Shown here: positions 9,900 through 20,549 of the stretch, piece after piece | How positions within the stretch are numbered: position 1 is the first letter of the stretch | How the letters are laid out: each line of letters starts with the position of its first letter | DNA from: Ancistrus triradiatus | Taxonomy: Eukaryota > Chordata > Actinopteri > Siluriformes > Loricariidae | Reading direction: 5' to 3' | NCBI GenBank assembly: GCA_025084515.1 | Contig: JAJAGP010000214.1 | Location: forward strand, 272,501 to 336,500 | Length of the DNA stretch: 64,000 nt | Notes under the pieces: model-generated | Told to the model about the DNA's origin: nothing | The model's input: only the letters and a program-made list of their open reading frames with translations | Database searches by the model: none | Made by a program: the position numbers and the translations under genes

Positions 9900-12790
9900 A
9901 ATGGCACGTTGTTTCAAGGTGGAGTAGCAAATAATTGTTATTTCAGGGCATCAGTAAGGAAGGAAGTTTCGTTTAGTTTATTTACTGCATGTATCCAGGT
10001 GGTAAATAAAGGGCTGAAGTGAGGAAGAGGGGGGCGTTGGGAGTGACAACCATTTGTGCTGTGAAATTCCTGTGGAAGAAAAACTAAATATTCAAGATTT
10101 TTAAGCAAATTTAGACAAATTTCCAAAGTCTGAAACAAAGAAAATCATTTGAGTTCTGCTGGAGTTGTGTCTCAATTCAATAAAATCAACCAGTGTTTAT
10201 TATCGTAAGTCTTAAGCCTTGGCCCACTCAAACAGTGATAAGTCAGCATATATATAATATAAGTCTCAAGTCTTCTATGTTCATTTCATATTCTGCTTAT
10301 TCTTTTTTAAGTTGAAGTGGTTCTACAATGACAAACACTCTCTCTCTCGCTCTCTCTCTCTCTATATATATATATATATGAATGACAGAGAAAATCTCAA
10401 AGGTACCCAGTTGCTCTAATTACTGACTATGCAAGATCCCCAATCTTTGCAAAATCATAAAGTGTCAGATCTTAGTCTTTTGTAAATCTTTTTATAGTCT
10501 TCTCAAAGTCTTCTAATGTATGGTCAGCCTAATGCAGACTCAAGACATTCCTGTGCTCTCTCCACCCCATCTGCTCATGCATAGCACATTTTATGTTTTC
10601 CATTTATTTCACACTGTACAGTTAATAACCTCAACAAAATAGCAGGGAAAATGAAAGTCTGGAAACTTAAAAAAAAAACAAAAAACTCAAGGCTCTAGAA
10701 TTTGAGAGGCAGGAATACGCAGTGTTGCAAGAAACCGCTGGTTTAAAATGTGTCTCCTGCCACAGAATAAGCCATAATTTCAGATATAAAAATGAAATAT
10801 GACTAAAATACGGAGACATCTGTGAAGAGAGACGGCTTGGGCTCGGGATTGTCATTCAGAGACTGAAAATGGCACTCGCTAAACTCTGCGGGGAGGACGA
10901 GGAGTGAGCTCCTGGGGGATTCTGGGAATGGGGCAGACGGGACGGCAGGAGATGTGAACGTGAACGGAAGGATGGCACTATGTCTTAATGCCACAGCAGC
11001 AATTGTGTCATGGTGCCAGTGCAGATGGCTCCTTTGAGAACGCAGGAGGGAGGAAAAGGGTGAATTTTTGGCACTGGATCTGTTCTATCATGACAGTTTA
11101 TTTGAGCTTCACAAGAAATGAGGATTAAACGCTTCTCAGCGATGACACTGCTGAAACAACAACCGATGGAAGTGTGTTCCAGGGAAATCGTTACTATTTA
11201 CAGCCATACGCTGAAACACATTACTGTAATCTCATTTTTTATTCATTCAGTTAGTTGACTTGCCTGTAACAGTTTGAGTGCCCCTGGTCAAATGTCGTAT
11301 TTCGAAATACAAAGAAGTTACAGAACATCTGCAGAGAACCAAATTGAATGTGACATACTTCCGCATATTTAAACAAACCATTACCAAGCACACTAATTTG
11401 CTTCTTCTGAGACCTTACAAAAACACTCGCTTCTAAAAAGCTGTGAAAGAAAAAAAACTGGATGTTTGGATAACAGAAACTTTCCTTCTTGCTAGCTTGT
11501 ATTACAAAAAAGCCAGAAATGCAGAAAGCATAAAAACCTTCATGTGCACTCAGCTTGATGAGTTGTTGCAACAGGACAATTAAACGAGGCAAATACAATG
11601 GCAGCAAGCCAGGTAAGTAAACATAACAGGAAAGCACTTTGTCAACATTTTATGAGGTAAGAGCTCGTTCGGGGAGTCTGTAACGCGAACCAGAGCAACA
11701 TGTGTTTAGTAAAACTGCACCCGAGTCGTTTAACATGGATGCAAAAGAGGTTTAGATGCCAGGTCTGGCCAGACAGGGACTGTTTCAAACTGGAGCAATG
11801 ACAATGGATTTACAGTGCAAACAAAACAACTGCATGCTGATCCAAACAGACTTTCTCTTCTCATTCTGTGCTGACTATATTACATATAAACCTATTTAAC
11901 CCTGCTGATCCTGACCAAGGTTGCAGGGCAGCCTCATCGATGGCATGGCTGAACCACACCTTGAACAGGATGGCTTTAAAGTAGTATTTGGGTGTCCCAA
12001 ATAAAAGAACACATCGAGAAGATCAAACCCAAAGCAGTCGTGCTGCAGCTGGGACAGATTTGTAGACACAGTCTGGAATGTTCATTAAAATCATCTGCTT
12101 TAGCAGCACTCTGCCACTGATAGTATTCATACAAAGTGACAAAGTCTGGGCAAAACACTCGAGAACAGACCATGACACGTTAAACTCAAAAGTGTCCAGC
12201 TTGTCTTCCAGAGAGGACGAGAAACTGGAGCTGTTACCTATCTTCAAGTGAATGATCAGCTACACTGGTCTGAAACTTCAAGGTCAAAATTTCCAGTAGG
12301 TAGAGGAAGTGTGTATTTCAATTCCAGCCATCAAATCAAATGCAGCACAGCGGTCAAAAGAACAAAATGTACTACAGGAGAATGACTTAGCAAGGCGAAT
12401 AGAAAAAAAAAAAAAGACTGAACCCTCATTTGTATCACTGTTCTTTTGAGCAAATAAGCTCTTTTGTGACAGCGGGTGAATAAATGGTCCATTATTTTCC
12501 TTTTTCAGTTTTTTTTTTCAGATTTAAACAGGAAACCAGAAAAATCTGAGAACTAAAAATCACTTGGATAAAAAAAAAAATGCAATTACAGCACTCTCTT
12601 TCTTCACCTTTCTTTATCCCTGTGTGGGTTTGTAGTGATCGCTGCTGGTTCAGACACCATGACCAAATTTTGGGTAAAGAGGTTACATTTATCTTTCTTT
12701 CCTTCCTTCTAATCAGCAGGATATCGCTGATCCTACATCTACATGTCAGCATCATTTAACGTCCATCCGATTAACTAGGTAAACAGGGTT
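9900..12790. other. Unassigned non-coding stretch
   Basis: A CT/AT compound microsatellite lies at 10338-10379. 10800-10990 is comparatively GC-rich and reads as unique sequence. The longest frame (minus, 11251-11637, 128 codons) has no recognised domain and crosses AT-rich low-complexity sequence, so I do not call it. A possible short fragment of the second SINE-like family lies near 11900-11960. Confidence 0.5.
10338..10379. repeat. (CT)n(AT)n compound microsatellite
   Basis: A CT run with one interruption, followed without a gap by an AT run. Confidence 0.95.
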
Positions 12791-12795
12791 AAATA

Positions 12796-12955
12796 GGACT
12801 GTGGTAGCCTAGCGGTTAAGTACCAGGACTATGGACCTCTGCCAAGCTAGCACTGTTGGGTCCTGGAGGAAGACCTTCAACCCACAGTTGCTTGGGCTGT
12901 ATGACTGTATGAAATGTAAGTCACTCTGGACAAGGGTGTCTGCTAAAATGTAAAT
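12796..12955 (+). repeat. tRNA-derived SINE with internal deletion
   Basis: 'ggactgtggtagcctagcgg' head, then a jump from 'aggactatggacc' to 'tctgccaagctagcactgttggg', so the B box is lost. The tail is 'cactctggacaagggtgtctgc'. Loss of the B box means this copy could not be transcribed from its own promoter. Confidence 0.88.
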
Positions 12956-13079
12956 TAGCATCCGTTCCTTTAATGGCCAAGGGCTTAAAATTATAACACA
13001 ATTATAATAACATTGGATAGCTGGCCATCTCAAGAGCTCACGTTTGGACTACACGTTATTAGACGTTGGTCAGACGTGC

Positions 13080-13245
13080 ATTGGGTCAGCCAGTGTCTCT
13101 AAAGTGTCCCAGTGTGCCTGTGTATGCATGTGTGATGGACTGGCTCCCTATCTGGGGTAGGTTACCGCCTTAGACCCTGTGTTAGGCCCTGGCTTAAAAA
13201 GACACTGAACTCGATTAAGAGGGTATGAAAATGACAATGAATAAT
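13080..13245 (+). repeat. 3' fragment of the second SINE-like family
   Basis: 'gtgtgatggactggctccc', 'tctggggtaggttaccgcc' and 'gaccctgtgttaggccctgg' match the 3' part of the family seen at 19203-19465. It is followed by 'actcgattaagagggtatgaaaatgacaatga'-type sequence split here into its parts. Confidence 0.6.
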
Positions 13246-13274
13246 CAAAGACGGCAAAAATCATGATCATGACT

Positions 13275-13297
13275 TCTTCTTCTTCTTCTTCTTCTTT
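13275..13297. repeat. (CTT)n tail of the LINE insert
   Basis: Trinucleotide run that forms the 3' end of the minus-strand LINE and touches the left duplication. Confidence 0.95.
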
Positions 13298-13444
13298 CGG
13301 CTTCTCCCTTTATCAGGGGTCACCACAGCGAGTTAAACGTTTCCACCTCACCCTGTCCTCCACGTCCTCTACTCTCACCCCAACTCCCTGCATATCTTCA
13401 TTTACCACAACCATATAAAACTCCTCTTTGGTCTTCCTCTCCAT

Positions 13445-13743
13445 CTATTGCCTGGCAGCTAAATCTCCAAAATCCTCATACCCAATATATCCACTATCCC
13501 TCCTCTGCACATGTCCAAACCATCTCAGTCTTCCCTCTCGAATTTTGTCTCCCAATTTTCCAACCTGTGCTGTCCCTCTGATTGATCTCATCCTAATCCT
13601 GTCCACCCTGGACACTCCTAAAGAGAACCTCAACATCTTAAGTTCTGCCACCTCCAGCTCTGCTTCCTGTCTCTTTGTCAGTGCCACTGTCTCTAACCCA
13701 TACAACAAGGCTGGTCTCACTACTCTCTTATAAATCTTTCCTT
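13445..13743 (-). pseudogene. LINE reverse transcriptase C-terminal fragment
   Basis: About 100 residues of open frame from the truncation point to a stop. Conserved landmarks are the A-L-L-Y-G-x-E block, the M-L-R-x-x-x-G-V-S-R-x-D-R block and the R-W-F-G-H-V block typical of the thumb/C-terminal region of non-LTR reverse transcriptases. The apparent start methionine lies in the flanking duplication and is accidental. The catalytic FADD region is upstream and absent. Conserved sequence resumes after the stop, so a stop or frameshift separates the last ~40 residues. Confidence 0.9.
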
Positions 13744-13759
13744 TCATGATCATGACTAA

Positions 13760-14595
13760 AACCCAAATTACTGTGTAACCTTCTCATCTCACATTATCGC
13801 TGGGTCAAAAGTGCAAATTGAAATATTCTAAATACGCATTAAAGTACAACACCATAACAGGGTGAGAAGACGTCATTCATCAAGGTTGCGTGCCATCAGA
13901 TCTAATCATAAACTAGGAAATATTATCTAAGTACTTTTACAGCCAACTATACTACAACTACATAACTACTGCAATGATTAATTACTTGGGCCATCTGTTT
14001 GCATGTGGAAACTGTTACAGCTCATGTTATTTTACTCCAGGTCTTACGCCTTTGTGATGCTACTTCTATAAGCACATATTTATCTCTCTTCTGTTTTCTG
14101 CACTTTTGTTTCACTGGGTTCTTCTGCTACAAGTACAAGAATGTACGTGAGGTATGTATAAGAAGGCGAACTGGGTCGCCAGCTGCAAATGATATGGAAA
14201 TAATGGCCAAGCACACACTCGGGTCTGTGCTTTTTTTTTTTTTAATGCAAATACAGATCAACAAACGTATTTATTTAAGGAAATACTTTATTTTGAAACC
14301 TTGTCTAACCTTGCCTGTGGGGAGGAGGAAACTAATATCCTGTCAGTAAGAGCAGAAGTCACGCAGAATGATAAATTTCGTAGTTCAACCCGGATCATCA
14401 GTGTCCGTCTGAGAGTTTTGGAAGGTTCCTGTAGGTGATACCATCTGCTCACTGCACGCCTCCACAGGAACACCCACCAGCGTCAAAACACACACACAAC
14501 ACACACACACACATGCTTCAGAGCACACACTGGACTCAGGACACACTCCCCAACCTCCACGGGAAAACACAGGCTCTGGAAAATGGTCAAGATGA
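13760..14595. other. Unassigned non-coding stretch
   Basis: No recognised repeat or gene. The 116-codon frame at 13999-14349 runs through a poly-T tract and has no domain support. Imperfect CA runs occur at 14489-14513, and an AT run follows at 14598. Confidence 0.5.
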
Positions 14596-14597
14596 AG

Positions 14598-14624
<27 letters not shown>
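14598..14624. repeat. (AT)n microsatellite
   Basis: AT run directly abutting the left terminus of the Tc1 deletion derivative. Confidence 0.96.
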
Positions 14625-14628
<4 letters not shown>

Positions 14629-15089
14629 AAAAGTATTAGTCCACCACTAGTCCACCATCAGATAAGACATACCCTGTACCAGCATTTTAGCAGTGGTATC
14701 ATGACCAACAAGTATTTCTCAGTCTTTTTATTGGAACACAACCAGTAAATACAGAAAATCTATATGCAGCATTAAAACTGGGGAGAAAAAAAGCTGAAAC
14801 AAAAAAAACAGAAAACCTGCCATTACACATACGCAATAGCAGCATCTGGCAGCTTCGTCGTGATGGCAGTACGAAGCAATCTTTTTGGAAGGGTAGCAGC
14901 CAAGAAACCACTTTTTTTGGCAGGGGAACAGGGTAAAAAGATATGCTAAAGCTCATAAAGACTGGAATCAGTGGAAAAGAGTATTACGGAGTGACGAATC
15001 AAAATCTGAAAGTATTTGGGTCCATTCATCAACAGTATCTTATATATGGTTCTAATACCATTGCCTAAGACTTTTGCACAGAACTTTAT
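14624..15089 (+). mobile_element. Non-autonomous Tc1 deletion derivative, copy 1
   Basis: The ends are imperfect inverted repeats: left 'agtacaaaagtattagtcca', right 'cctaagacttttgcacagaa', with TA at both outer borders. The interior keeps 'gcagcatctggcagcttc', 'gcagccaagaaacc' and a 'gagtattacggagtgacgaatc' block. That block encodes R-V-L-x-S-D-E-S, the first catalytic D of the DDE triad. The rest of the transposase is missing. The same layout appears at 33797-34272. Confidence 0.85.
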
Positions 15090-15119
15090 ATAACTGATTA
15101 CTACATCCAATACAAATTA

Positions 15120-15835
15120 CTTTAGAAGCAGCTGGTTAAACGTAATTGCAACATGGCTCAGTGGAGGAAAGTAAACTTTGAGGAAAGGTCTAGCATCATC
15201 TGTTCAGATCAGCAAGAAGCTACACCTCAAAGATTATGGACTTGTGAATAAAAACAGACGATGCATAAACCGACCCACAGCTGTACAGCAGCTTCTGGAG
15301 TGCTGTCTTATTTCCAGATAAATTGGAACATAACTTGCTTGGATCGGATGGTGGAGCGTTTGTGTGAAGAAATTCAGGAGAAGAATTCCAAGAACTGCAC
15401 TAAGGAGTTTGTTTTCCTACAGTGGTGTTGGTGACCTTGTGTTCGCTGATCGTATCGTGAACTCAGAAGTGAACGAAGCCTTTTGGATGCGAACGTGCTA
15501 AAAACAGTGAAGAAAATATTCAGCAGTGGGTTTTTAAGCAGGATAATGATCCACAGCATACCGGTCGACTTTTGACAGAATGCTTTGCCAAAAAAGAATA
15601 ATAAAAATAATAAAGTCGTAGAATGGCCTTCCCAGACCCACATCCTATAGATCATGTATGGGATGAAGAATGAAGAATAAAATAGCAGATGGTTGTACTG
15701 CAATGTGGATGAATTGAACGTTTTGTTGGTTCAAACCTGTAGGAAACTTTCACCACAACTGTTACAGAAACCAGCTGATTCCATGCCCAGATGCTGTCAA
15801 GTCCTGTGAAACAGAAGATGGCAAACTAAACACTA
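15120..15835 (+). pseudogene. Degraded Tc1/mariner transposase relic
   Basis: Scattered transposase blocks are visible in different frames: 'gcaggataatgatccacagcat' (the QDNDPQH block with the second catalytic D) at about 15538-15560, and 'gtagaatggccttcccagaccc' (V-E-W-P-S-Q-T) followed by 'atagatcatgtatgggatgaa' (I-D-H-V-W-D-E, where the family E has become D). Many frameshifts are present and no terminal repeats were found. Confidence 0.75.
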
Positions 15836-15844
15836 AAACTCTGT

Positions 15845-16925
15845 AACTGTGATTGTTGTCAAGCAATGGGATTACATTCAGGCGTGACTGGGCACAGAGG
15901 TGTAATTAAAGAACAGGGATCTATTAGGGTCAGAGCCTCACAACACGTTTGCAAAAGGGTATCATGGTACGAACATAAGATCTTTCTGAGGATTTGTTGA
16001 TGCTCTTAAGGCTGGAAAAGGTTACAACCAAGCTAGAGACAGACTGCGCTCAAACTGAAGTATTTCAGACAACTTTAACACACTTTGCTAAAACAGCAAG
16101 GTGTGTAATAGCCTGCAAGGTTTCAAAGGAACCCAGGGTAACTTCCAAATAAACTAAAAGCCTGACATGGATGTTCATGAGCCCATCATCAGGAGAGCAC
16201 AGAACAACAATGGTGCGCATGATAGATTTGCCAGGAGAAAGCCGTTTCTCATAAAAAAGAACATTGCTGCTCATCAGTTGGCACAACTGTACAATCCAGA
16301 AGGCTATTGGGGGAAAAAAATCATCTGTGGACTCCTGAGACCAAACTGGAGCTTTTAGGTTTAAATGAAAAGAGTTGTCTGGAGGAAGAAAAACGCTACA
16401 TTCCAGCATATGAACCTTATCCCATATATAAAACAATGAATTCTGAATTATATCAGCAAATTCTAAAGGAAAAGGTCAGGACATCTGTCCGTGAAATGGA
16501 TCTCAGGAAAAAGTGAGTCATGCAGCAAGACAACAATCCAAAGCGCACAAGTCATTTCAACAAAAAATGGTTAAAGAAAAAAGGAAGTTAATGTTTTGGA
16601 ATGGCCAAGTCCTGACCTTAATCCAATAGAAATGCTGTGGAGGAAGTTCAGATGAGGAAACCCACCAACCCACCAACAGGCCAGAGCTGAAGCGGTTATG
16701 TGCAGAGAAATGGGCTAAAATTCCTCCAAGCCGATGTGCAGGACTGATCAACATTTACTGGAAACGTTTAGCTGCAGTTACTGCTGCACAAGAGGGTCAC
16801 ATACTATTGCCACTCACTATGTGATATTGGATCATTTTCCTCCATAAATAAATGACAAAGGATAATCATTTTCTGTTTAATTGGCTTCTCTTTCTACTTT
16901 TGAAATGTTGTACCAAACCACACAG
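15845..16925 (+). mobile_element. Old copy of the Tc1 family represented at 50647-52204
   Basis: Reading plus, the region follows the reverse complement of the 50.6 kb element in order: paired-domain part from about 15860, 'gccaggagaaagccgtttctc', a 'ctgtggactcctgagaccaaac' block, 'cagcaagacaacaatccaaagc' (second catalytic D), 'tggccaagtcctgaccttaatcc' (WPSPDLNP), and the 3' flank 'ttgccactcactatgtgatat'. In the first catalytic block W-T-D-E-T has become W-T-P-E-T, so the acidic residue is gone. Numerous stops also occur. Confidence 0.87.
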
Positions 16926-17439
16926 ACATAGCCTTCCAATTTGGACAAAGATCTATTAAGATCTTTTTTGCTGATGATCCAGACAAGATGGCCAGAAAGC
17001 ACAGCGAGTAATTGAAATATCATGGGGAGGTCTCCAACATTGTATCATAACCTTTTTAGCTGCTGTCAGGCCTGCCAGCCAGATTTTGCCTGTTTTTTTT
17101 TCCGTAAGGGAAGAATAAGTTTCTTTAATTCTCCAAGAGTGCTAATAACCTTTCCCCACAGCACACTCCCATACAATATGTATAATATAGCCAATGGGGG
17201 CAGAACTGGCAATATGGATCTGGGACCAGTCCCATTTGATGTCTAATTCTCTGTGTTATGTTTTTGGAAGCACCAATGACACTGTCTCATATTGCATCCC
17301 AATGAAATGCTGACGTTGAAGTGAATTTAAATAAAGTTGTGATTTCAGTTGTCTCATTTGTTTTTGGTTTGGCATTTTAGAATGAATATTAATCAAAATA
17401 TGAGCATGATCAATAGCATTGGTGATTATGTTTCAGCTG

Positions 17440-17856
17440 GCAACAAGTTCTTCAACCCTAACTGATGCAGTGAGTAGCTTCTCATTTGTTAAACAACCAT
17501 GTCGAAAGACCCATCTTGTGGTCGTGGAAAAGATGTTGATCTGTTTCAGAAGGGTCAGATTGTGAAAGAGTGGTTCAGGGAGCATGAGCCATCATTTTCA
17601 CACATGGATTGGCCACCACAGAGTCCAGACCTGAACCCCATTGAGGATCTTTGGGATGTGCTGGAGAAGACTATGTGCAGTGGGACAAATCTCCCATCAT
17701 CAGTACAAGATCTTGGGAAAAATGAATGCAACTCTGGATGGAAATAAATGTGACATTGCAGAAGCTTGTGGAGACGATGCCACAGAGAATGTGCCACCAA
17801 ACCTAAAGGTGGTCCAACCAAATATTAGAATGTGACCTTTTTTGGCCAGGCAGTGT

Positions 17857-17857
<1 letters not shown>
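17440..17857 (+). mobile_element. Internally deleted Tc1 element of a third family
   Basis: The frame at 17499-17747 joins two parts of a transposase. The first is an N-terminal part (MSKDPSCGRGKDVDLFQKG, resembling the start of the HTH region). It is fused to a C-terminal part with M-D-W-P-P-Q-S-P-D-L-N-P-I-E-D-L-W, which holds the third catalytic acid. Both aspartate blocks are missing, so the 82-residue product cannot be catalytic. The right end 'ttggccaggcagtgta' resembles a Tc1 terminus and leads straight into a CA/AT array. The left end is uncertain. Confidence 0.82.

Positions 17858-17934
<77 letters not shown>
17855..17934. repeat. (CA)n(AT)n compound microsatellite
   Basis: CA run of about 20 bp followed by about 60 bp of AT, beginning at the end of the Tc1 element. 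Confidence 0.97.
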
Positions 17935-17937
<3 letters not shown>

Positions 17938-17939
17938 CT

Positions 17940-19195
17940 GCTGTGCGACTTCCCTTCCCAAACATTGGGAACTTCTGATAAAGACTAGAATGGTATTTTC
18001 AAGGGCAAAATGCTTCTTATACTCTCTTTATTTCTCTCACAGCGCTCTAAATCTGCAACTCATCCCAGTCAGAATGAACAACCATGTTTCATTTCCCGTA
18101 TTCCTGTAGGGTTCAAACTGTCCTGTAGGTCGAATTTTCCTCCTTTCACCCCCACTTAGCCTGACAAATCACAGCACAGGACGTTACATGCATGTGTGCG
18201 ATGCTATGAAAACGAAATGAAGTGCCAAATCTCACTTGCATGCTAACTGCAATACAACGTGCCTAAAGTCTGTGGCTAAAGCTAGCCCTGTGTTTGAGAT
18301 TCCTCAGATGACGAGTTACACAGCACCTTCCTGCTCTGCGTCTCCATATCTGTCTGCCTCTGTCTCTCCTTGACATTCCGCTAAACTCTTCGCTCGTGGC
18401 ATGGTCCCTCAGATGTCGGGGATTTTATGAAATGTCACTCGTCTGTCCTCATTCTCAGCTTCGACATGCAGGATTATACCAAGCTCCATCCTTATACCAC
18501 TTTATAATCTGGCTGTAATCCATCCAAATAAACAACCTTAGGAGTTGAAAGGGAGTGAAAGATTTGGGGCTGAATTCGTAGGCAAACACGTTTATCCTCA
18601 AATACTCTGCAATGCAGACGTTCAGATCGCCATTTAAACCTAATGATGTCATGCTCGTGGTACTTACATTACATGCTTACATCACTAAACCGAGACCATT
18701 AAGAGTATCATCTGTTATTTCATGACAGAGATCATCTACACGAACGTGACGTGAACAACGATTGGATGGTTTCTGATTCCTTTTCACCGATTGTTTCTTC
18801 CATCTAGGCACAACTCGTTTTTGCCAGACCTCAGTCTATTAATCACATTTTCAACGAATCACTCAGCAGAAAAACACTGCAACTTGAGAAGCGTCTTATG
18901 GTTGTTTTTCCATCTACATTCTGTCTACTTTTGCTGTCTTCATTTGCTCGTCTCTTGTTGTTTTTCTGGTTTCTGAAATGCTTCTGAACAATTTGATTCC
19001 ATGCTCACATCGTTGCAAGGCAACTTTACAAAAAAGCAGAGCACAGAAAATAATTGAGTATTCTGAAGTGACAGCAGGAAGGAATAAAAGACATACAAAC
19101 AAACCCCAGTGAGACTCATGATGAAGAAACCTGTATATACATACTGTATTAGTATATGCTATCTATTATATCTTATATTATTATATATTTTAAAA
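17940..19195. other. Unassigned non-coding stretch
   Basis: Mostly unique-looking sequence of mixed composition. 18140-18640 shows no repeat hallmark and might contain conserved non-coding sequence, but nothing in it can be tested by eye. Frames of 60-65 codons are not credible. Confidence 0.45.
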
Positions 19196-19202
19196 TTTCA
19201 GA

Positions 19203-19465
19203 GTGGCACAGTAGTGCAACAGTTAACACTGTCGCCCCACAGCTCCGAGATTCCCTGGGCTCCACCTGTGTTGAGTTTGTATGTTCTCCCCTTGTCTGTG
19301 TGGGTTTCCTCCGGGTACTCCGGTTTCCTCCCACGTTCCAAAGACGTGTGTGTTAGGTTATTTGGTGTTTCCAAAGTGCCCTTACAGTGTGTGTGTGTGT
19401 GTGTGTGCCCTACGATGGATTTGCACCCTATCTAGGGTTGTTCCTGCCTTGCAGGATAATAGTTC
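19203..19465 (+). repeat. Second SINE-like family, near full copy
   Basis: Ordered landmarks: tRNA-like head 'gtggcacagtagtgcaacag', 'ttgagtttgtatgttctccc', 'gtgtgggtttcctccgggta', 'ctccggtttcctcccac', 'gtgtgttaggttatttggtg', an internal GT microsatellite at 19387-19408, then 'cctatctagggttgttcctg'. This is a very common teleost interspersed repeat. The overlapping frames on both strands here are accidental. Confidence 0.82.
19387..19408. repeat. (GT)n microsatellite inside the SINE-like repeat
   Basis: GT run that has grown inside the repeat at 19203-19465. Confidence 0.95.
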
Positions 19466-19805
19466 CTTCCTACTATTATCCTTACTCTGTATCTGTACAA
19501 TATAACATATAGAATGCATATATTTCTTATTTTTATACTTCCTTATTTCATTTTTACACTTGAGGTTGGGCAATATGTCAGTGATGTGTAGCATTCTATG
19601 TTCCTGCTGCTGTAACAGGTTCAAATGTAGATGTGTTATTTTTATGGCTATCAGTAGATAATGCTCCTATGCTCTGGTTCCTATGCTCTGAGAAAAGTGC
19701 CTACCTTGAAGTATGAGCTAAAAACGTCCGTATACATTCTAAGAACTACAGTCATTCCTAGTTCCTGCAGTGCAAAACCATAAGAAAGGGTGCACTTTCT
19801 TCAAC

Positions 19806-19990
19806 AGTAGCCTAGCGGTTAAGGTACTGGACTATGGGCCAAAAGGTCCAGGGTTCAAATCCCACCTCTGCCAAGCTGCCACTGTGGGGTCCTTGAGCAA
19901 GGCCCTGAACCCACAATTGCTTGTATTGTAAGACTGTATCAATTGTAAGTCGCTCTGGATAAGGGTGTCTGCTAAATGCTGTAAATGTAA
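19806..19990 (+). repeat. tRNA-derived SINE, well preserved
   Basis: Complete order: 'agtagcctagcggttaagg' (A box), 'ggactatgggccaaaaggtc', B box 'gggttcaaatccc', body 'ccaagctgccactgtgggg', tail 'gtcgctctggataagggtgt', and a terminal TGTAAA-type repeat. The hairpin with the GGATA loop in the tail is the signature of L2-clade LINE recognition known from eel UnaL2. Confidence 0.95.
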
Positions 19991-19999
19991 GTTATAAAA

Positions 20000-20176
20000 A
20001 CAAATAATATGAAAAAAGTTCCTCGGTGCGAGGATCGGGATCAATATTCAATATTCAATATTAAACAATCAAATTCTTCAGTATATACTGCGTTTCAGAG
20101 TGTTTGATAGCCGTTCGGCTGCCTTTAATTCCGTGGCGTGTTTAATTCCAGGTTTGCCAGATCCAGCAATAAAACA
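20000..20176. other. Left flank of the hairpin element
   Basis: Short AT-rich unique sequence plus 'ggtttgccagatccagcaat', which may belong to the element at 20177-20362. No gene. Confidence 0.4.
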
Positions 20177-20362
20177 ACTACGCATGTGCAAGAGCATTCC
20201 CTTGGTTGCCAGATCTGCATATTTCTAAAACTTGGTTTAACTTGGCCTCTTTTTCCATTGACTTTAGCGTTAAAGTCAGTGGAAAAAGAGGCCAAATGAA
20301 CCCAAGTTTTAGAAATATGCAGACCTGGCAACCATGCGAGAATGCTCTTGCACATGCGTAGT
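20177..20362. mobile_element. Long near-perfect hairpin (foldback MITE-like element)
   Basis: Two arms of about 90 bp meet at a 4-nt centre (gcgt, 20267-20270). The left arm runs 'actacgcatgtgcaagagca', 'ttgccagatctgcatatttc', 'ggcctctttttccattgact'. The right arm is its reverse complement with a handful of mismatches and a few indels. A transcript would fold into a pre-miRNA-like or longer hairpin. The frames on the minus strand crossing it are by-products. Confidence 0.92.
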
Positions 20363-20379
20363 CTGAAAACACCAATCAT

Positions 20380-20545
20380 AATCGGGTTACTGGTATACAT
20401 GCAATGAGTACTCTGCTTACTGGTGTAAAAACCAGCTCTCTTTATCGGATTTCGTAATCTGATTTCTAGATCGGAGTATGGGGTTTACATTTGAATAACC
20501 GAATAACTGCAGAAATCATATTATCGTGTGTATACACGCTCCATG
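20380..20545. repeat. Probable DNA-transposon fragment
   Basis: 'taatcgggttactggtatac', 'tcggatttcgtaatctgatt' and 'atcatattatcgtgtgtata' form an AT-rich, partly self-complementary stretch that resembles teleost MITEs. It may be the continuation of the hairpin element. Boundaries and class are unresolved. Confidence 0.4.
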
Positions 20546-20549
20546 ATAG

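Larger units (their letters stand above)
13261..13757 (-). mobile_element. 5'-truncated non-LTR retrotransposon (LINE) insertion with target-site duplication
   Basis: Identical 14-bp repeats TCATGATCATGACT at 13261-13274 and 13744-13757 bracket the insert. Read on the minus strand, the insert opens in the C-terminal part of a LINE reverse transcriptase: GKIYKRVVRPALLYGLE, then MLRFSLGVSRVDR, then LRWFGHVQRRDSGYIG (13445-13743). It continues after a stop or frame break into 'VRWKRLTRCGDP' at about 13320. The 3' end is an (AAG)n tail at 13275-13297. The truncation, tail and duplication are the hallmarks of target-primed reverse transcription. The RT fragment resembles RTE-like or related teleost LINEs; I do not assign the clade firmly. 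Confidence 0.93.

Noticed and set aside
11251..11637. 128-codon minus-strand frame
   Set aside because: Phe/Leu-rich, no domain or signal recognised, and no splice or promoter context.
13428..13733. 101-codon plus-strand frame
   Set aside because: Antisense of the LINE reverse transcriptase fragment, which has clear homology landmarks on the other strand.
19806..19990. Possible tRNA gene (A and B box present)
   Set aside because: The same sequence occurs at least fifteen times with a LINE-type tail; it is a tRNA-derived SINE. The sequence does not appear to fold into a complete tRNA.
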